64,000 nucleotides of DNA from Haloarchaeobius sp. HME9146 (GTDB taxonomy: Archaea; Halobacteriota; Halobacteria; Halobacteriales; Natrialbaceae), in contig NZ_JAODVR010000002.1 of assembly GCF_025399835.1 (NCBI RefSeq), forward strand, positions 248,001-312,000, in the 5' to 3' direction. Of the stretch, positions 35,778 to 42,823 are shown piece after piece. The stretch's first letter is position 1, and each line of letters starts with the position of its first letter. The notes beneath the pieces were generated by a model, which saw only the letters and a program-made list of their open reading frames with translations, ran no database searches and was not told the DNA's origin. The position numbers were made by a program, and so were the translations under genes.

Positions 35778-37489
35778 CGGAGGACACCTCGCCACGGTGG
35801 CCAGACGCCCCAGCCGGTGATGCGGTCGATGATGAACACGCCGAGTAGAATCGAGCCGAGCGGTATCGCCATGTTGTAGAGCAGTTGAATCACGGCCAGC
35901 GGCGAACCTTCGACGTAGAGCACGTCGGCAGCAGGCAGATGCGGGGCATCATCGTCCCACCAGGTCCCCGGGTCGTACTCAGCCGCATAAACGTTCCTGC
36001 GCGGGAGGGTGATTCTCCCCACACCGTCGATACCCGTCTCGACCGGATTCCCATCCACGGTGACCGTCCCGCCGATGCGTTCGGTGCTGATGGGCGCGCC
36101 GCTCACCGTCTCGTTGAGCCGAACTTCCAGAGTTACCGTCTCCTCGGTCGCCTCGGTGACAGACAACCGAAGCGTGCTCTTGGTGAGTGGATTCGTCTGT
36201 ACGGACGAAATCGCTCGCTGTCCCGAGACACCCCTGACGAGGCCGTAGACAGTGAGTGAGGGGGTCAGATTCGCGGCCTCGTGGCGCGCGACGACGCGGT
36301 CGCTCACGGTGTAGGTTCCGTTCGGGGTCCGAAGTTCGACGAGGGGTGGGAGTTCCGGTGTGTCTCGTTCGACGCCATCCGATGCGAGGAGCTGCACCGG
36401 CCCGGTTCCGGTCGCAGGTCGGTCGCCCCATGCTGGCGCGGGATAGGCGTGCACCTGGAGCGGGAGCGCCGAGGAGTTCTGGACCGTCGTGTTGTTCGCG
36501 GTCGTGACCACCAGCGTATCCCACGAAGCATCCCGAGCGGAGTAGAACGCCCAGCGACCGTCGACGGTGGCCTCGCTGGTCGCGTACCCACGCCACGGCT
36601 GGGTCGCACTGACCTCGAGGCCGAGGTCGCCATCAGGGTATTCGACACCCGTCGCCGACGAGACCAGCTCGTACGCGGTGACGGCTACCGAATCGTCGAC
36701 CGTCATGAACTCCGTCACGGTCGTCGAGTTGTTCGCAGGGACGCCCGGACAGGTCGTGTTTGGACTCCCACCAGGTGGTGAACAGGACGAATTGAGCGGT
36801 TCGACGGTTCGGTTAAGCGCGACCGTGATGGTCACGTCGACCACGAGGTCGTGCTCGGTCCCCGCGTACTCGTCGAGGCGCGTGTACTGCAGCCTCGGTC
36901 GTTTCGACCCCAGGCTCACGTCTTCGACCTGCCCGTCTACCAGAAGTCGAACGGGTGAGACGGTCGTCTTCTCCAGCGCCCAGGAGACGCGATGCGTCGA
37001 GTTGTTCGTGGCTGCAGGGACGGCGATCCGATAATCCAACGTCGCCAACACGGTTCCGTCTGCGGCCACGTACAGCGGTTCGTCATCCAGGGCGATGTGT
37101 GCCCGCGTCGACGGCTGGACGGCGAAGACGGTCACGTGTGCGTCCCTGACGAACTGGCCGGAGCGAGGCGTCGCGGCCTGTGGGTAGACCGAGACGGTGT
37201 GGTCTGTCCGGGGGTAGTCCTCGATGTCACCGGCGTTCCACCGCTCAACGGCCGGTGGTGGGGCCGCGAATGGGATGTCGGTCAGGGCACTCAGTTCCTC
37301 GAAGGCCGAGGCGTTCTCGTCGACCGTCCGGTTGTCGAGATCGCCCGCCCAGAGCGGGTAGAACGTCTCGTTGGAGAGGCCGTGGTCCAGCCCCGGTGGT
37401 GCTCCTGGGCGTGAGGCAGCACTCTGGACGGCTGCGAGCAGGGCCACCGTGACGACGAGGAGTGCGACCTGTGCCCTCAGAAGGCGCAA
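35774..37489 (-). CDS. Large membrane-anchored extracellular protein of the transfer-like operon
   Basis: 571 residues with an N-terminal signal helix (about 6-24), a long extracellular part rich in N-x-S/T sequons, and a C-terminal membrane helix (about 545-565) ending in a short basic tail. Several beta-rich segments (Ig-like) are visible. I recognise no domain. Position between the VirB2-like and lipoprotein genes, with overlaps of 13 and 4 bases, suggests a surface-exposed component such as an adhesin or mating-contact protein. Confidence 0.7.
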   Translation of the reverse strand: MRLLRAQVALLVVTVALLAAVQSAASRPGAPPGLDHGLSNETFYPLWAGDLDNRTVDENASAFEELSALTDIPFAAPPPAVERWNAGDIEDYPRTDHTVSVYPQAATPRSGQFVRDAHVTVFAVQPSTRAHIALDDEPLYVAADGTVLATLDYRIAVPAATNNSTHRVSWALEKTTVSPVRLLVDGQVEDVSLGSKRPRLQYTRLDEYAGTEHDLVVDVTITVALNRTVEPLNSSCSPPGGSPNTTCPGVPANNSTTVTEFMTVDDSVAVTAYELVSSATGVEYPDGDLGLEVSATQPWRGYATSEATVDGRWAFYSARDASWDTLVVTTANNTTVQNSSALPLQVHAYPAPAWGDRPATGTGPVQLLASDGVERDTPELPPLVELRTPNGTYTVSDRVVARHEAANLTPSLTVYGLVRGVSGQRAISSVQTNPLTKSTLRLSVTEATEETVTLEVRLNETVSGAPISTERIGGTVTVDGNPVETGIDGVGRITLPRRNVYAAEYDPGTWWDDDAPHLPAADVLYVEGSPLAVIQLLYNMAIPLGSILLGVFIIDRITGWGVWPPWRGVLR

Positions 37490-37869
37490 CTCGCACCTCC
37501 AGCGACGACACTGGTCAGCAGGAACTGGATGATGACAGTCCCGAGCGGGGCGACGATGACACCCCAGACGATGCCCTGGTTGCGCACCTCTTTCAGCTCC
37601 TGCTTGAGGTCGGAGCGTCGAACCATCGGCGTCGCAACTGCGGCCCCGAGCGCGAGCAAGCCCCCGACGAGGGGACCGCCGAACTGGATGACAGAGAACA
37701 GATTCCGGATGGTATCCGCCATATCGGTGGTGCAGAATGCACTGCCACTCCCCTGGGCGAGCACAGGCATACTGAACACGGTGATCATTATTCCACCGAG
37801 GATCACCCAGCGAAGGGCGTGTTTCGTACGGTCGATACCCGTTGCTAATCGTGCAGCAGTTGCGGTCAT
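37477..37869 (-). CDS. Small two-helix membrane protein, VirB2/pilin-like
   Basis: 130 residues with a hydrophobic N-terminal region (about 20-40, signal-like, ending near AQGSGSA), then two membrane helices (about 60-85 and 105-125) joined by a short basic cytoplasmic loop. This is the architecture of VirB2/TrbC pilins and of small conjugation membrane proteins. The long frame reaches 37995, but the ATG at 37869 gives a normal signal. A TATA-like CTTTATGC lies about 100 bases upstream, and a 14-base palindrome (38060-38073) lies further back. It is the first gene of the overlapping seven-gene operon. Confidence 0.65.
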   Translation of the reverse strand: MTATAARLATGIDRTKHALRWVILGGIMITVFSMPVLAQGSGSAFCTTDMADTIRNLFSVIQFGGPLVGGLLALGAAVATPMVRRSDLKQELKEVRNQGIVWGVIVAPLGTVIIQFLLTSVVAGGASCAF

Positions 37870-38059
37870 GGTATATGGAAGAACGACACCTCTCGGCGAA
37901 GCACAGCTAGACAAAGCTCGCAGGCACCGCAGCGGATGAAGTTCCACTGGATACCTCAATCGGCGATAGCATAAAGGTATGCAACTGATTAGCACAGGAT
38001 AATTCCAATTACTAGTCTAGAAATACCAACTGGTTTGTATTGATATTTCAGAGCTACCG

Positions 38060-38073
38060 ACAGAGTACTCTGT
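38060..38073. promoter_or_regulatory. Perfect 14-base palindrome ACAGAGTACTCTGT
   Basis: The sequence is exactly self-complementary. A further half-site ACAGAG begins at 38083. It lies in an AT-rich spacer about 90 bases behind the TATA of the transfer-like operon and just past the end of the Cys-rich mini-protein gene. It is a candidate operator or element-control site. Confidence 0.45.
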
Positions 38074-38098
38074 ATACCTCGAACAGAGTGGCCCCACA

Positions 38099-38338
38099 TC
38101 AGGTTTCGAACGTTCGTGCCCCAGTCCGGTAACAGTGCCAGCAGGGGAAGCCGTCGGTCAGGTCTTCACAAGCGCATTCGTCCTCTCCGTCCTGTTCGTC
38201 AGCGGCAGTCTTCCGACCGCCATCGGTCAGGATTCCCGGTACGCTCTCTGTTGGGTGCCTCCCCTCATCAGCAGGGCCTTGACATCGGTGTCGACGCGCC
38301 TGCTGCAGTTCATGGTCGTTGTTGCTGTCTGGTTTCAT
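38099..38338 (-). CDS. Cys-rich mini-protein, putative zinc binder
   Basis: 79 residues, polar and acidic, with a C-terminal Cys cluster CACEDLTDGFPCWHCYRTG. The C-x-C and C-x2-C pairs could bind one zinc. I recall similar PCWxCYR-type motifs in short haloarchaeal proteins. A promoter of the type shared by its upstream neighbours (TATA-like GATTCTATCG then the palindrome CCCCTGAGGGG) lies about 40-60 bases upstream, inside the 3' end of the TFB gene. Function unknown, perhaps a regulator. Confidence 0.6.
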   Translation of the reverse strand: MKPDSNNDHELQQARRHRCQGPADEGRHPTESVPGILTDGGRKTAADEQDGEDECACEDLTDGFPCWHCYRTGARTFET

Positions 38339-38375
38339 CCGTATGACGAGGTGGTCGATTCGGCAACCCCCCGCA

Positions 38376-38400
38376 CCCCTCAGGGGGCGATAGAATCGGC
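38376..38400 (-). promoter_or_regulatory. Promoter-palindrome element A (upstream of 38338)
   Basis: Read on the minus strand: GATTCTATCG (TATA-like) directly followed by CCCCTGAGGGG, a palindrome around one central base (38376-38386). The TFB stop codon TGA is the middle of this palindrome. The next bases, GTGCGGGG, are also shared with element B. One of four similar elements in this cluster. Confidence 0.5.
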
Positions 38401-39282
38401 TGCGGAGAGTTCCCTGTACCGAGCCCGAAGCGTGGTGGCCGTCGACCCCGCCGCGTCTGCGATGGCTTTCTGAGTCAGTGGGTATCTCGCCTCCCGCACC
38501 GCCAGATACAGACAGGCCGCCGCGATACCGGATGGACGCCGGCCATTCGTCAGTCCCTGTTCCCGTGCTCGTCTCCCGAGTTCGCGGGCGCGACGCGAGA
38601 GGTCGTCCGGGACGTCGAGTTCAGAGAGGAGTCGCGAAAGTCGGGCATCGTAGGAGGTCGGCTGGGTATCGAGCTGGAACTGTTTCTGCAGGGCGCGATA
38701 GCACGCATCAACCAGGCCTGCGGGACATTCCACACAGCAGAGCACCTCCTCGCGAGTTCTCCCAAGCCCACGACAGCGACACGTCGCGTAGACACAGGCC
38801 GCGGCCATCGCCTCGACCGACCGCCCAAGAAGCAGGTCTGCCGTCTGGGCGGCACGGAACAGGGTCGACGCTTCCTCGCGGACAGTACGAGAGAGGTCGA
38901 GCATCCCGCTCAGTCGCGACACCTCTCGACAGCCACGGGAGAGGTTCTGTTCGGCCGTCGACTGCCAGCGCCCACGGTGATGCTCGCGCTGCATCCGGTA
39001 GACACGCCGTCGCTCACGGGCCGAGAGTTGGTTCCCCTTCGAGTCCCTGGTCACCCAGATCGCGGTTGAGAGCCCGCGGTCGTGCCTCGTCGCTGTAAGC
39101 GGGGCACCCGTATGCTCGAATTGGGTGATGCCCGGTTCGAAGGCTGGTCCATCGACGATGAGGCCACAGTCACGACAGCTCGTGTCTGCTGCCTCGTGGG
39201 TGAGTCGGCCACCGCATTCGTTGCATCGAGTCGATCGGGAGTCGGTTCTAGCCGTCGCTGGTTGAGTTCGTTCTGACGACAT
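38380..39282 (-). CDS. tfb: Transcription initiation factor IIB (TFB) paralogue
   Basis: 300 residues. An N-terminal zinc ribbon (CNECGGRL, then CRDCGLIVD about 16 residues later) precedes a B-finger region and two cyclin-fold repeats (about 100-190 and 200-295). ACVYATCRCRGLGRT and AACLYLAVREARYPLTQKAIA are the usual helix pairs of each repeat. Haloarchaea encode many TFBs that direct RNA polymerase to promoter subsets. This copy diverges from typical housekeeping forms in the linker. The ATG at 39282 was preferred over an earlier start nine codons up. It lies in the element-like cluster, so it may favour the element's own promoters. Confidence 0.9.
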   Translation of the reverse strand: MSSERTQPATARTDSRSTRCNECGGRLTHEAADTSCRDCGLIVDGPAFEPGITQFEHTGAPLTATRHDRGLSTAIWVTRDSKGNQLSARERRRVYRMQREHHRGRWQSTAEQNLSRGCREVSRLSGMLDLSRTVREEASTLFRAAQTADLLLGRSVEAMAAACVYATCRCRGLGRTREEVLCCVECPAGLVDACYRALQKQFQLDTQPTSYDARLSRLLSELDVPDDLSRRARELGRRAREQGLTNGRRPSGIAAACLYLAVREARYPLTQKAIADAAGSTATTLRARYRELSAADSIAP

Positions 39283-39291
39283 GGTCGAAAC

Positions 39292-39325
39292 GGGGCGAAC
39301 GCCCCGCACCCCCAGTGGGCCGATA
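39292..39325 (-). promoter_or_regulatory. Promoter-palindrome element B (upstream of TFB)
   Basis: Minus strand: GATTGTATCGGCCCA, then CCC-ACT-GGG and GGGGTGCGGGG, followed by the perfect inverted repeat GGGGCG-TT-CGCCCC (39292-39305) just before the TFB ATG. Over about 35 bases the layout matches element A. Confidence 0.5.
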
Positions 39326-39398
39326 CAATCGCTCTACAGCATGACCCGCAAAACGAGCCATCTGGGCCGGCTTCTCTCGTCCGACTCTTCGAGGTTCA

Positions 39399-39872
39399 TC
39401 ACCTGACAAAGACGCCTTCGGGCCCAGGAACCACTCCAGCTTCGCAGGCGAAGAGCACGCGCCGGTAATGCTTGCATCCGCCCTTAGGAGCGCGTTTTAC
39501 ATGGTCCGGGCAGGAGCACGTCTTCGATTCGAGGTCCACCGTGTACGTCTTTCCTGATTGGCTGTGTATCCTGTATCTCGGCCCGATGTCACCGAACTTG
39601 ACCTCCATTTCTTCGGTTAAGGCGCGGTACGTCCGTGGGTCCTCAATCTCGTAGCCAGTACTGGTCAACAGTCCGGGGAAAGTGACCGCGCCGCACGACT
39701 CCGAGAACTCCTGCTCCGTCAGCCGTTCCTGGCCACAGGCACGACACCTGACGTAGGTCCGGTCATGAGTCTGCGTTCCTCTCGTGGTGGCTCGTTCGGT
39801 CACCCGAACGAGCAGGTGTTCGTGAGTGTCGGTTCTGCGGTGCTTCTCTGCGGTCTGGAATTCTATCGACAT
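39399..39872 (-). CDS. SWIM zinc-finger protein
   Basis: 157 residues. Near the C-terminus CSCPDHVKRAPKGGCKHYRRV matches the SWIM pattern CxCx(n)CxH, which binds zinc and interacts with DNA or protein. A second pair (CRACG, about residue 42) may form another metal site with a later Cys. The ATG at 39872 is preferred over 39887 from the distance to the TATA-like ATTTTATCGG. SWIM proteins in haloarchaeal plasmids and elements have no settled role; some accompany recombination proteins. Confidence 0.8.
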   Translation of the reverse strand: MSIEFQTAEKHRRTDTHEHLLVRVTERATTRGTQTHDRTYVRCRACGQERLTEQEFSESCGAVTFPGLLTSTGYEIEDPRTYRALTEEMEVKFGDIGPRYRIHSQSGKTYTVDLESKTCSCPDHVKRAPKGGCKHYRRVLFACEAGVVPGPEGVFVR

Positions 39873-39902
39873 TGGTTCAGGAGGCACGTGACGCGCCTCA
39901 GC

Positions 39903-39925
39903 GCCCCGGGGCCGATAAAATCGAT
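39903..39925 (-). promoter_or_regulatory. Promoter-palindrome element C (upstream of the SWIM gene)
   Basis: Minus strand: CGATTTTATCG (TATA-like), directly followed by the perfect 10-base palindrome GCCCCGGGGC (39903-39912). Same arrangement as elements A and B. Confidence 0.5.
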
Positions 39926-40067
39926 AACTGATTCAGATTAGTCACCAATCGTCGAGATACGTTTGGAGTGCATCGCTACGGTCACGATCTCGGCCGAGGT
40001 GGCGTCGTTCGAACTGTTCGTGGCTATCGGATTCGCATGGATAGTGGCATAGGTTGTGGGAGGATGC

Positions 40068-40346
40068 TTACTCGCTGATGTCGATGCTCGGGTCGAACGC
40101 TCGTGCGGCTTCGGCGAGGCGGCACAGCTTCGGGAACAGTTCGTCGATGTCTGCTTTCGCCTGTTCGACGGTCGGTGCTTTCACCGTCCCTTCGAGGCGC
40201 TCCTGGTCACGAGTCCCGGTTCCCCGGGTCATCGTGAGCTTGATCGATGCCCCCGTGTCGGTTCGGTAGATGTGCTCGGTCGTCTCGAAATCGTCTGGTA
40301 GGCTGTGCTGATCGTCGTCGTGCGGTGGGTCTGTATTGGTTTCCAT
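40068..40346 (-). CDS. DUF7389-like small protein
   Basis: 92 residues, with an acidic N-terminus and a beta segment including SIKLTMTRGTGTRDQER, which I recall from a haloarchaeal family labelled DUF7389. A helical C-terminal half follows. The upstream ATG at 40364 lies inside a perfect inverted repeat of the promoter, so I start at 40346. Often found on plasmids and elements. Function unknown. Confidence 0.72.
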   Translation of the reverse strand: METNTDPPHDDDQHSLPDDFETTEHIYRTDTGASIKLTMTRGTGTRDQERLEGTVKAPTVEQAKADIDELFPKLCRLAEAARAFDPSIDISE

Positions 40347-40355
40347 CTGAGGAAT

Positions 40356-40386
40356 CTCCCTCACTCCTGAGGGAGGGATAAAATAC
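40356..40386 (-). promoter_or_regulatory. Promoter-palindrome element D (upstream of the DUF7389-like gene)
   Basis: Minus strand: GGTATTTTATCC (TATA-like), then the exact inverted repeat CTCCCTCA-GGAG-TGAGGGAG (40356-40375). It covers the region from just below the TATA to the expected transcription start, so a bound protein would block initiation. Confidence 0.5.
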
Positions 40387-40494
40387 CGTGTGGAAGGGCC
40401 AGACCGATCTTCCTACAGGAGCAACTCTACCGGTTCGGGTCGTACGGGTTCGTCGTCATCTCAAGCCGATAGGCCGCTTCGAAGATACCCTCGT

Positions 40495-41214
40495 TTATCT
40501 TCTGATGCGCCACCGTCCCCCGAGTTCGTCACGTTCGAAATCGTTGTATTTCCCGTCTCGAAAGGTTGTCACACGCCCGTTCTCTTCACTGAGTGTCACC
40601 GCGGCAAGGACCTCTTCGCGGAGAGAGATCTCGAGCGCACTGAGATGCTTGGTCCCCATCCAATTAGCAGACGCAATGGGTGGCTCTTCGGTTGGTTCGG
40701 TAGCACTCGGGCTTCGAACACGAACCAGTTGTTCCTGTATCGTCCGGTCTGCAGCGATCACGACCGCCCCATCGCAGCTGAACGCCACGTTGCGGGCAGC
40801 ATTGATGAACTCGTCAGATGAGATCGTGACTGCTGGACAGTGCTTGACAGGCCAGGTATTGTCTCCTAACGGGTCGGTGTACTTGCCGAAATCGATGTCT
40901 GCGACGATGATGAAATAGAGACTCGGTCCGGTCACGTATCGTTCATCCCATCGGGTGAAGTTTAGACTCAAACTCTCAGCACTATATCGAAGAATATCGA
41001 TTGTTTCTGGGAGAGTCGCGTATTCCGCCTGACCGACATTGGGTCCTGTAATCATTATCTGACCGCTTGGCTCATTTAGGAGGAGCACCAGTTTGAGTTC
41101 TCCGCCTGTCGTTTTCCGCTTGACCCGCACTCGGAGACGCAGGATTGTGCTCGCACGATGTGTCAGTCTCTTGGCTTCGTCCCCGTGCGGAGGTTCTCGC
41201 GGTACTCGCCCCAT
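40495..41214 (-). CDS. Diverged diadenylate-cyclase-like (DAC/DisA_N) domain protein
   Basis: 239 residues as drawn. The C-terminal half aligns with the DAC domain order: DGAVVI (about residue 148, the DGA motif), then GTKHLSA (about 187) where active enzymes have GTRHR, then LSEENG and TTFRDG. DAC proteins make cyclic di-AMP, and haloarchaea use the family member DacZ. Here DGA is kept but the RHR triphosphate-binding motif reads KHL, so activity is uncertain. The N-terminal 100 residues are unrecognised. The start is uncertain: the ATG at 41214 overlaps the upstream gene by 52 bases, and a GTG at 41130 is an alternative. Location in an element-like region suggests signalling, or interference with host signalling. 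Confidence 0.65.
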   Translation of the reverse strand: MGRVPREPPHGDEAKRLTHRASTILRLRVRVKRKTTGGELKLVLLLNEPSGQIMITGPNVGQAEYATLPETIDILRYSAESLSLNFTRWDERYVTGPSLYFIIVADIDFGKYTDPLGDNTWPVKHCPAVTISSDEFINAARNVAFSCDGAVVIAADRTIQEQLVRVRSPSATEPTEEPPIASANWMGTKHLSALEISLREEVLAAVTLSEENGRVTTFRDGKYNDFERDELGGRWRIRR

Positions 41215-41432
41215 GCCCGGTAGCGTTCGCCCCGTTCGTCTTCGGTCAGGGTATCGTGTTCCGCTTCGTCATAGAACGGGAGTTCCTCCTTCTCAGGCAT
41301 CTCCAGCAAGCGGCCAAGGGGGTAGAGTTTCTCGTAGTATTGCGCTAGCACCCACGTCTCACCGTGTTTCGCGACGGCTTGCTCGATGACCGGAGCTGCA
41401 TCTGGATAGTCCGCTTCGAACGTTTCTTTCAT
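41163..41432 (-). CDS. Small acidic hypothetical protein
   Basis: 89 residues, rich in Glu, Asp, Tyr and Arg, helical in appearance, with no signal. It lies 54 bases below the gene ending at 41487 and overlaps the DAC-like frame, so the three may be one transcript. No family recognised. Confidence 0.55.
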   Translation of the reverse strand: MKETFEADYPDAAPVIEQAVAKHGETWVLAQYYEKLYPLGRLLEMPEKEELPFYDEAEHDTLTEDERGERYRAWGEYRENLRTGTKPRD

Positions 41433-41486
41433 TGGGAGTGCCGATTGGCTCTCTGGAGTGTGCTGATTGGACCCACCTGCTGGCGG

Positions 41487-41843
41487 TCAGGCATCGGTGT
41501 ATTCGGCGAGAGAGTGGTTCGAGCTCTCTGCAGTCCACTTGCCGATCTGGATGAACTCGAACGCCTCGATGGGTACGTCGCGCACCTCTGAAAGCTGTGA
41601 CTGGACCGTCGGAGAGAGTTCACCGATGGGAATCACGGTGAGGCCGTGCTGGGTGAGGAAGTAGCTGCTCGCCATGGACGTTGGAGCGATGACGATGACG
41701 TCCGCGCCATCGGTCTCTGTAAGCGCGAGTTCAGCGTCTCGACCCTGCAAAACCTCCGCGTCGAGGTCGCCGACAGGGAAGAGAACGCTCGCATCTCCGT
41801 GGTCGATGCTGGCACCTGCCGACCCGAAATGCCCTTTGGTCAT
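41487..41843 (-). CDS. Small hypothetical protein of the element-like cluster
   Basis: 118 residues from the ATG at 41843 (a second ATG at 41849 is two codons upstream). An alternating beta/alpha pattern with ADVIVIAPT and LTVIPIGEL suggests a compact alpha/beta fold. A TATA-like CATAAATTT and the palindrome TTAATG-GG-CATTAA lie just upstream. Probably the first gene of a small operon with the next two. No function recognised. Confidence 0.6.
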   Translation of the reverse strand: MTKGHFGSAGASIDHGDASVLFPVGDLDAEVLQGRDAELALTETDGADVIVIAPTSMASSYFLTQHGLTVIPIGELSPTVQSQLSEVRDVPIEAFEFIQIGKWTAESSNHSLAEYTDA

Positions 41844-41863
41844 AATCAAACAGAAATTTATGC

Positions 41864-41877
41864 TTAATGGGCATTAA
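41864..41877. promoter_or_regulatory. Perfect inverted repeat TTAATG-GG-CATTAA
   Basis: Six-base arms with a two-base spacer, lying about 20-35 bases before the ATG at 41843, at the expected BRE/TATA position. A repressor bound here would occlude the promoter. Confidence 0.45.
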
Positions 41878-41954
41878 TCTTGTGGGCAGGAACGACCCAG
41901 ACCACAGATAGAGTTCGCAATCAGCACTGAAACGGGCAAGCGGCGCTGCCGGCC

Positions 41955-41980
41955 CTCGTGACCTCCTCCCCGCCGTGAAA
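41955..41980. other. Possible end remnant of an IS200/IS605-type element
   Basis: The string CGTGACCTCCTCCCCGCCGTG is similar, from memory, to conserved ends of haloarchaeal TnpB-carrying elements (a CCTCCCCGCC...GTGAA motif). No transposase gene or second end is visible nearby, so if real it is only a scar. Confidence 0.2.
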
Positions 41981-42091
41981 TGTTGCTGAAAGAAGAGAGG
42001 GATTGGCCTATCGAGAGACCCTACATACAATATACTGCAAAATTGGACTCAGGAGTGTAGACGGGCGAGAGTGGATGTTGAGACACCAGGA

Positions 42092-42424
42092 TTAGCGATG
42101 TACCAATCCCAGTACTCTGCTTCGAACGTCATCGGCGGAGTCGTAGGTCTGGTTTTCGGTTCGGGAAAGCACGTCTTCGAGGGATTCTGATCCGCCCTGC
42201 GTTTCGATCTCGTAGTCTCCATAGGCCTCGACCAGTTCGTTTGTCGTGGTTGGATAGCTGTGGGTCTCGAGTGCCTCATCGAGGGCACCAAGCCGTCCTC
42301 CAGGGTCACCGTCCATCGCACGGGCTTCATGGGCGCGGTCACGTACCTTCTCTTCCGCTCGTTCTGGCCGTTTTCGGGGGTCGTTGCCTGCGTTCTCGTA
42401 TCGGCCTCGTTTATTGTTTGACAT
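42092..42424 (-). CDS. DUF5789-like protein
   Basis: 110 residues, with a basic N-terminus and an acidic C-terminal half. The sequence SYPTTTNELVEAYGDYEIE followed by ESLEDVL is the core I recall for the haloarchaeal DUF5789 family. The ATG at 42424 starts the basic segment; the longer frame to 42472 lacks support. Function unknown. Confidence 0.7.
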   Translation of the reverse strand: MSNNKRGRYENAGNDPRKRPERAEEKVRDRAHEARAMDGDPGGRLGALDEALETHSYPTTTNELVEAYGDYEIETQGGSESLEDVLSRTENQTYDSADDVRSRVLGLVHR

Positions 42425-42823
42425 CCCTAGGAGTAGGCGCCCGGTTCGGATAACTGTGTGGACGCACGCCATTGTCGGATTCGTGCCATCCCTGAAGAGG
42501 TTGACTTCCTTCTTGTATTCAGAAAACCAACGCGAGTACCCCGGGGTTTGACCCCGAGGCGGTTCATCGAGATTTGATGACCAACGGCATCGAAGACGAT
42601 CCGCCTGCGAAGAGGTGCGCGAGACCCAGAATTTCGTATGTTCTTAATCCGCTGAAAGGGATCCGTACACCAGTTTCCATTCGCGTGACAGATAAATCGA
42701 CCCGAATGGTGGGCTCTAGTCACCGACCCCCGACTGAACTCGTGGGCGTCCACATTACATCTCTGTGAGAAGCGACTGCACCAATTACACCAGGAGGCAA
42801 AAAGAAAGGGCCGCGACCGACGA
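42425..42823. other. Intergenic stretch with possible decayed coding DNA
   Basis: About 400 bases. Several short open frames on both strands (for example the minus frame 42427-42753 and a plus frame stopping near 42550) look partly coding-like, but none is convincing in composition or has a start context. This fits a degraded gene or a mobile-element scar. It includes the expected 3' region of the OB-fold gene on its right. Confidence 0.3.

Noticed and set aside
42427-42753. 108-codon minus frame and short plus frames between the DUF5789-like and OB-fold genes
   Set aside because: Both strands look only partly coding, without start signals or recognised motifs. Described as possible decayed DNA instead.
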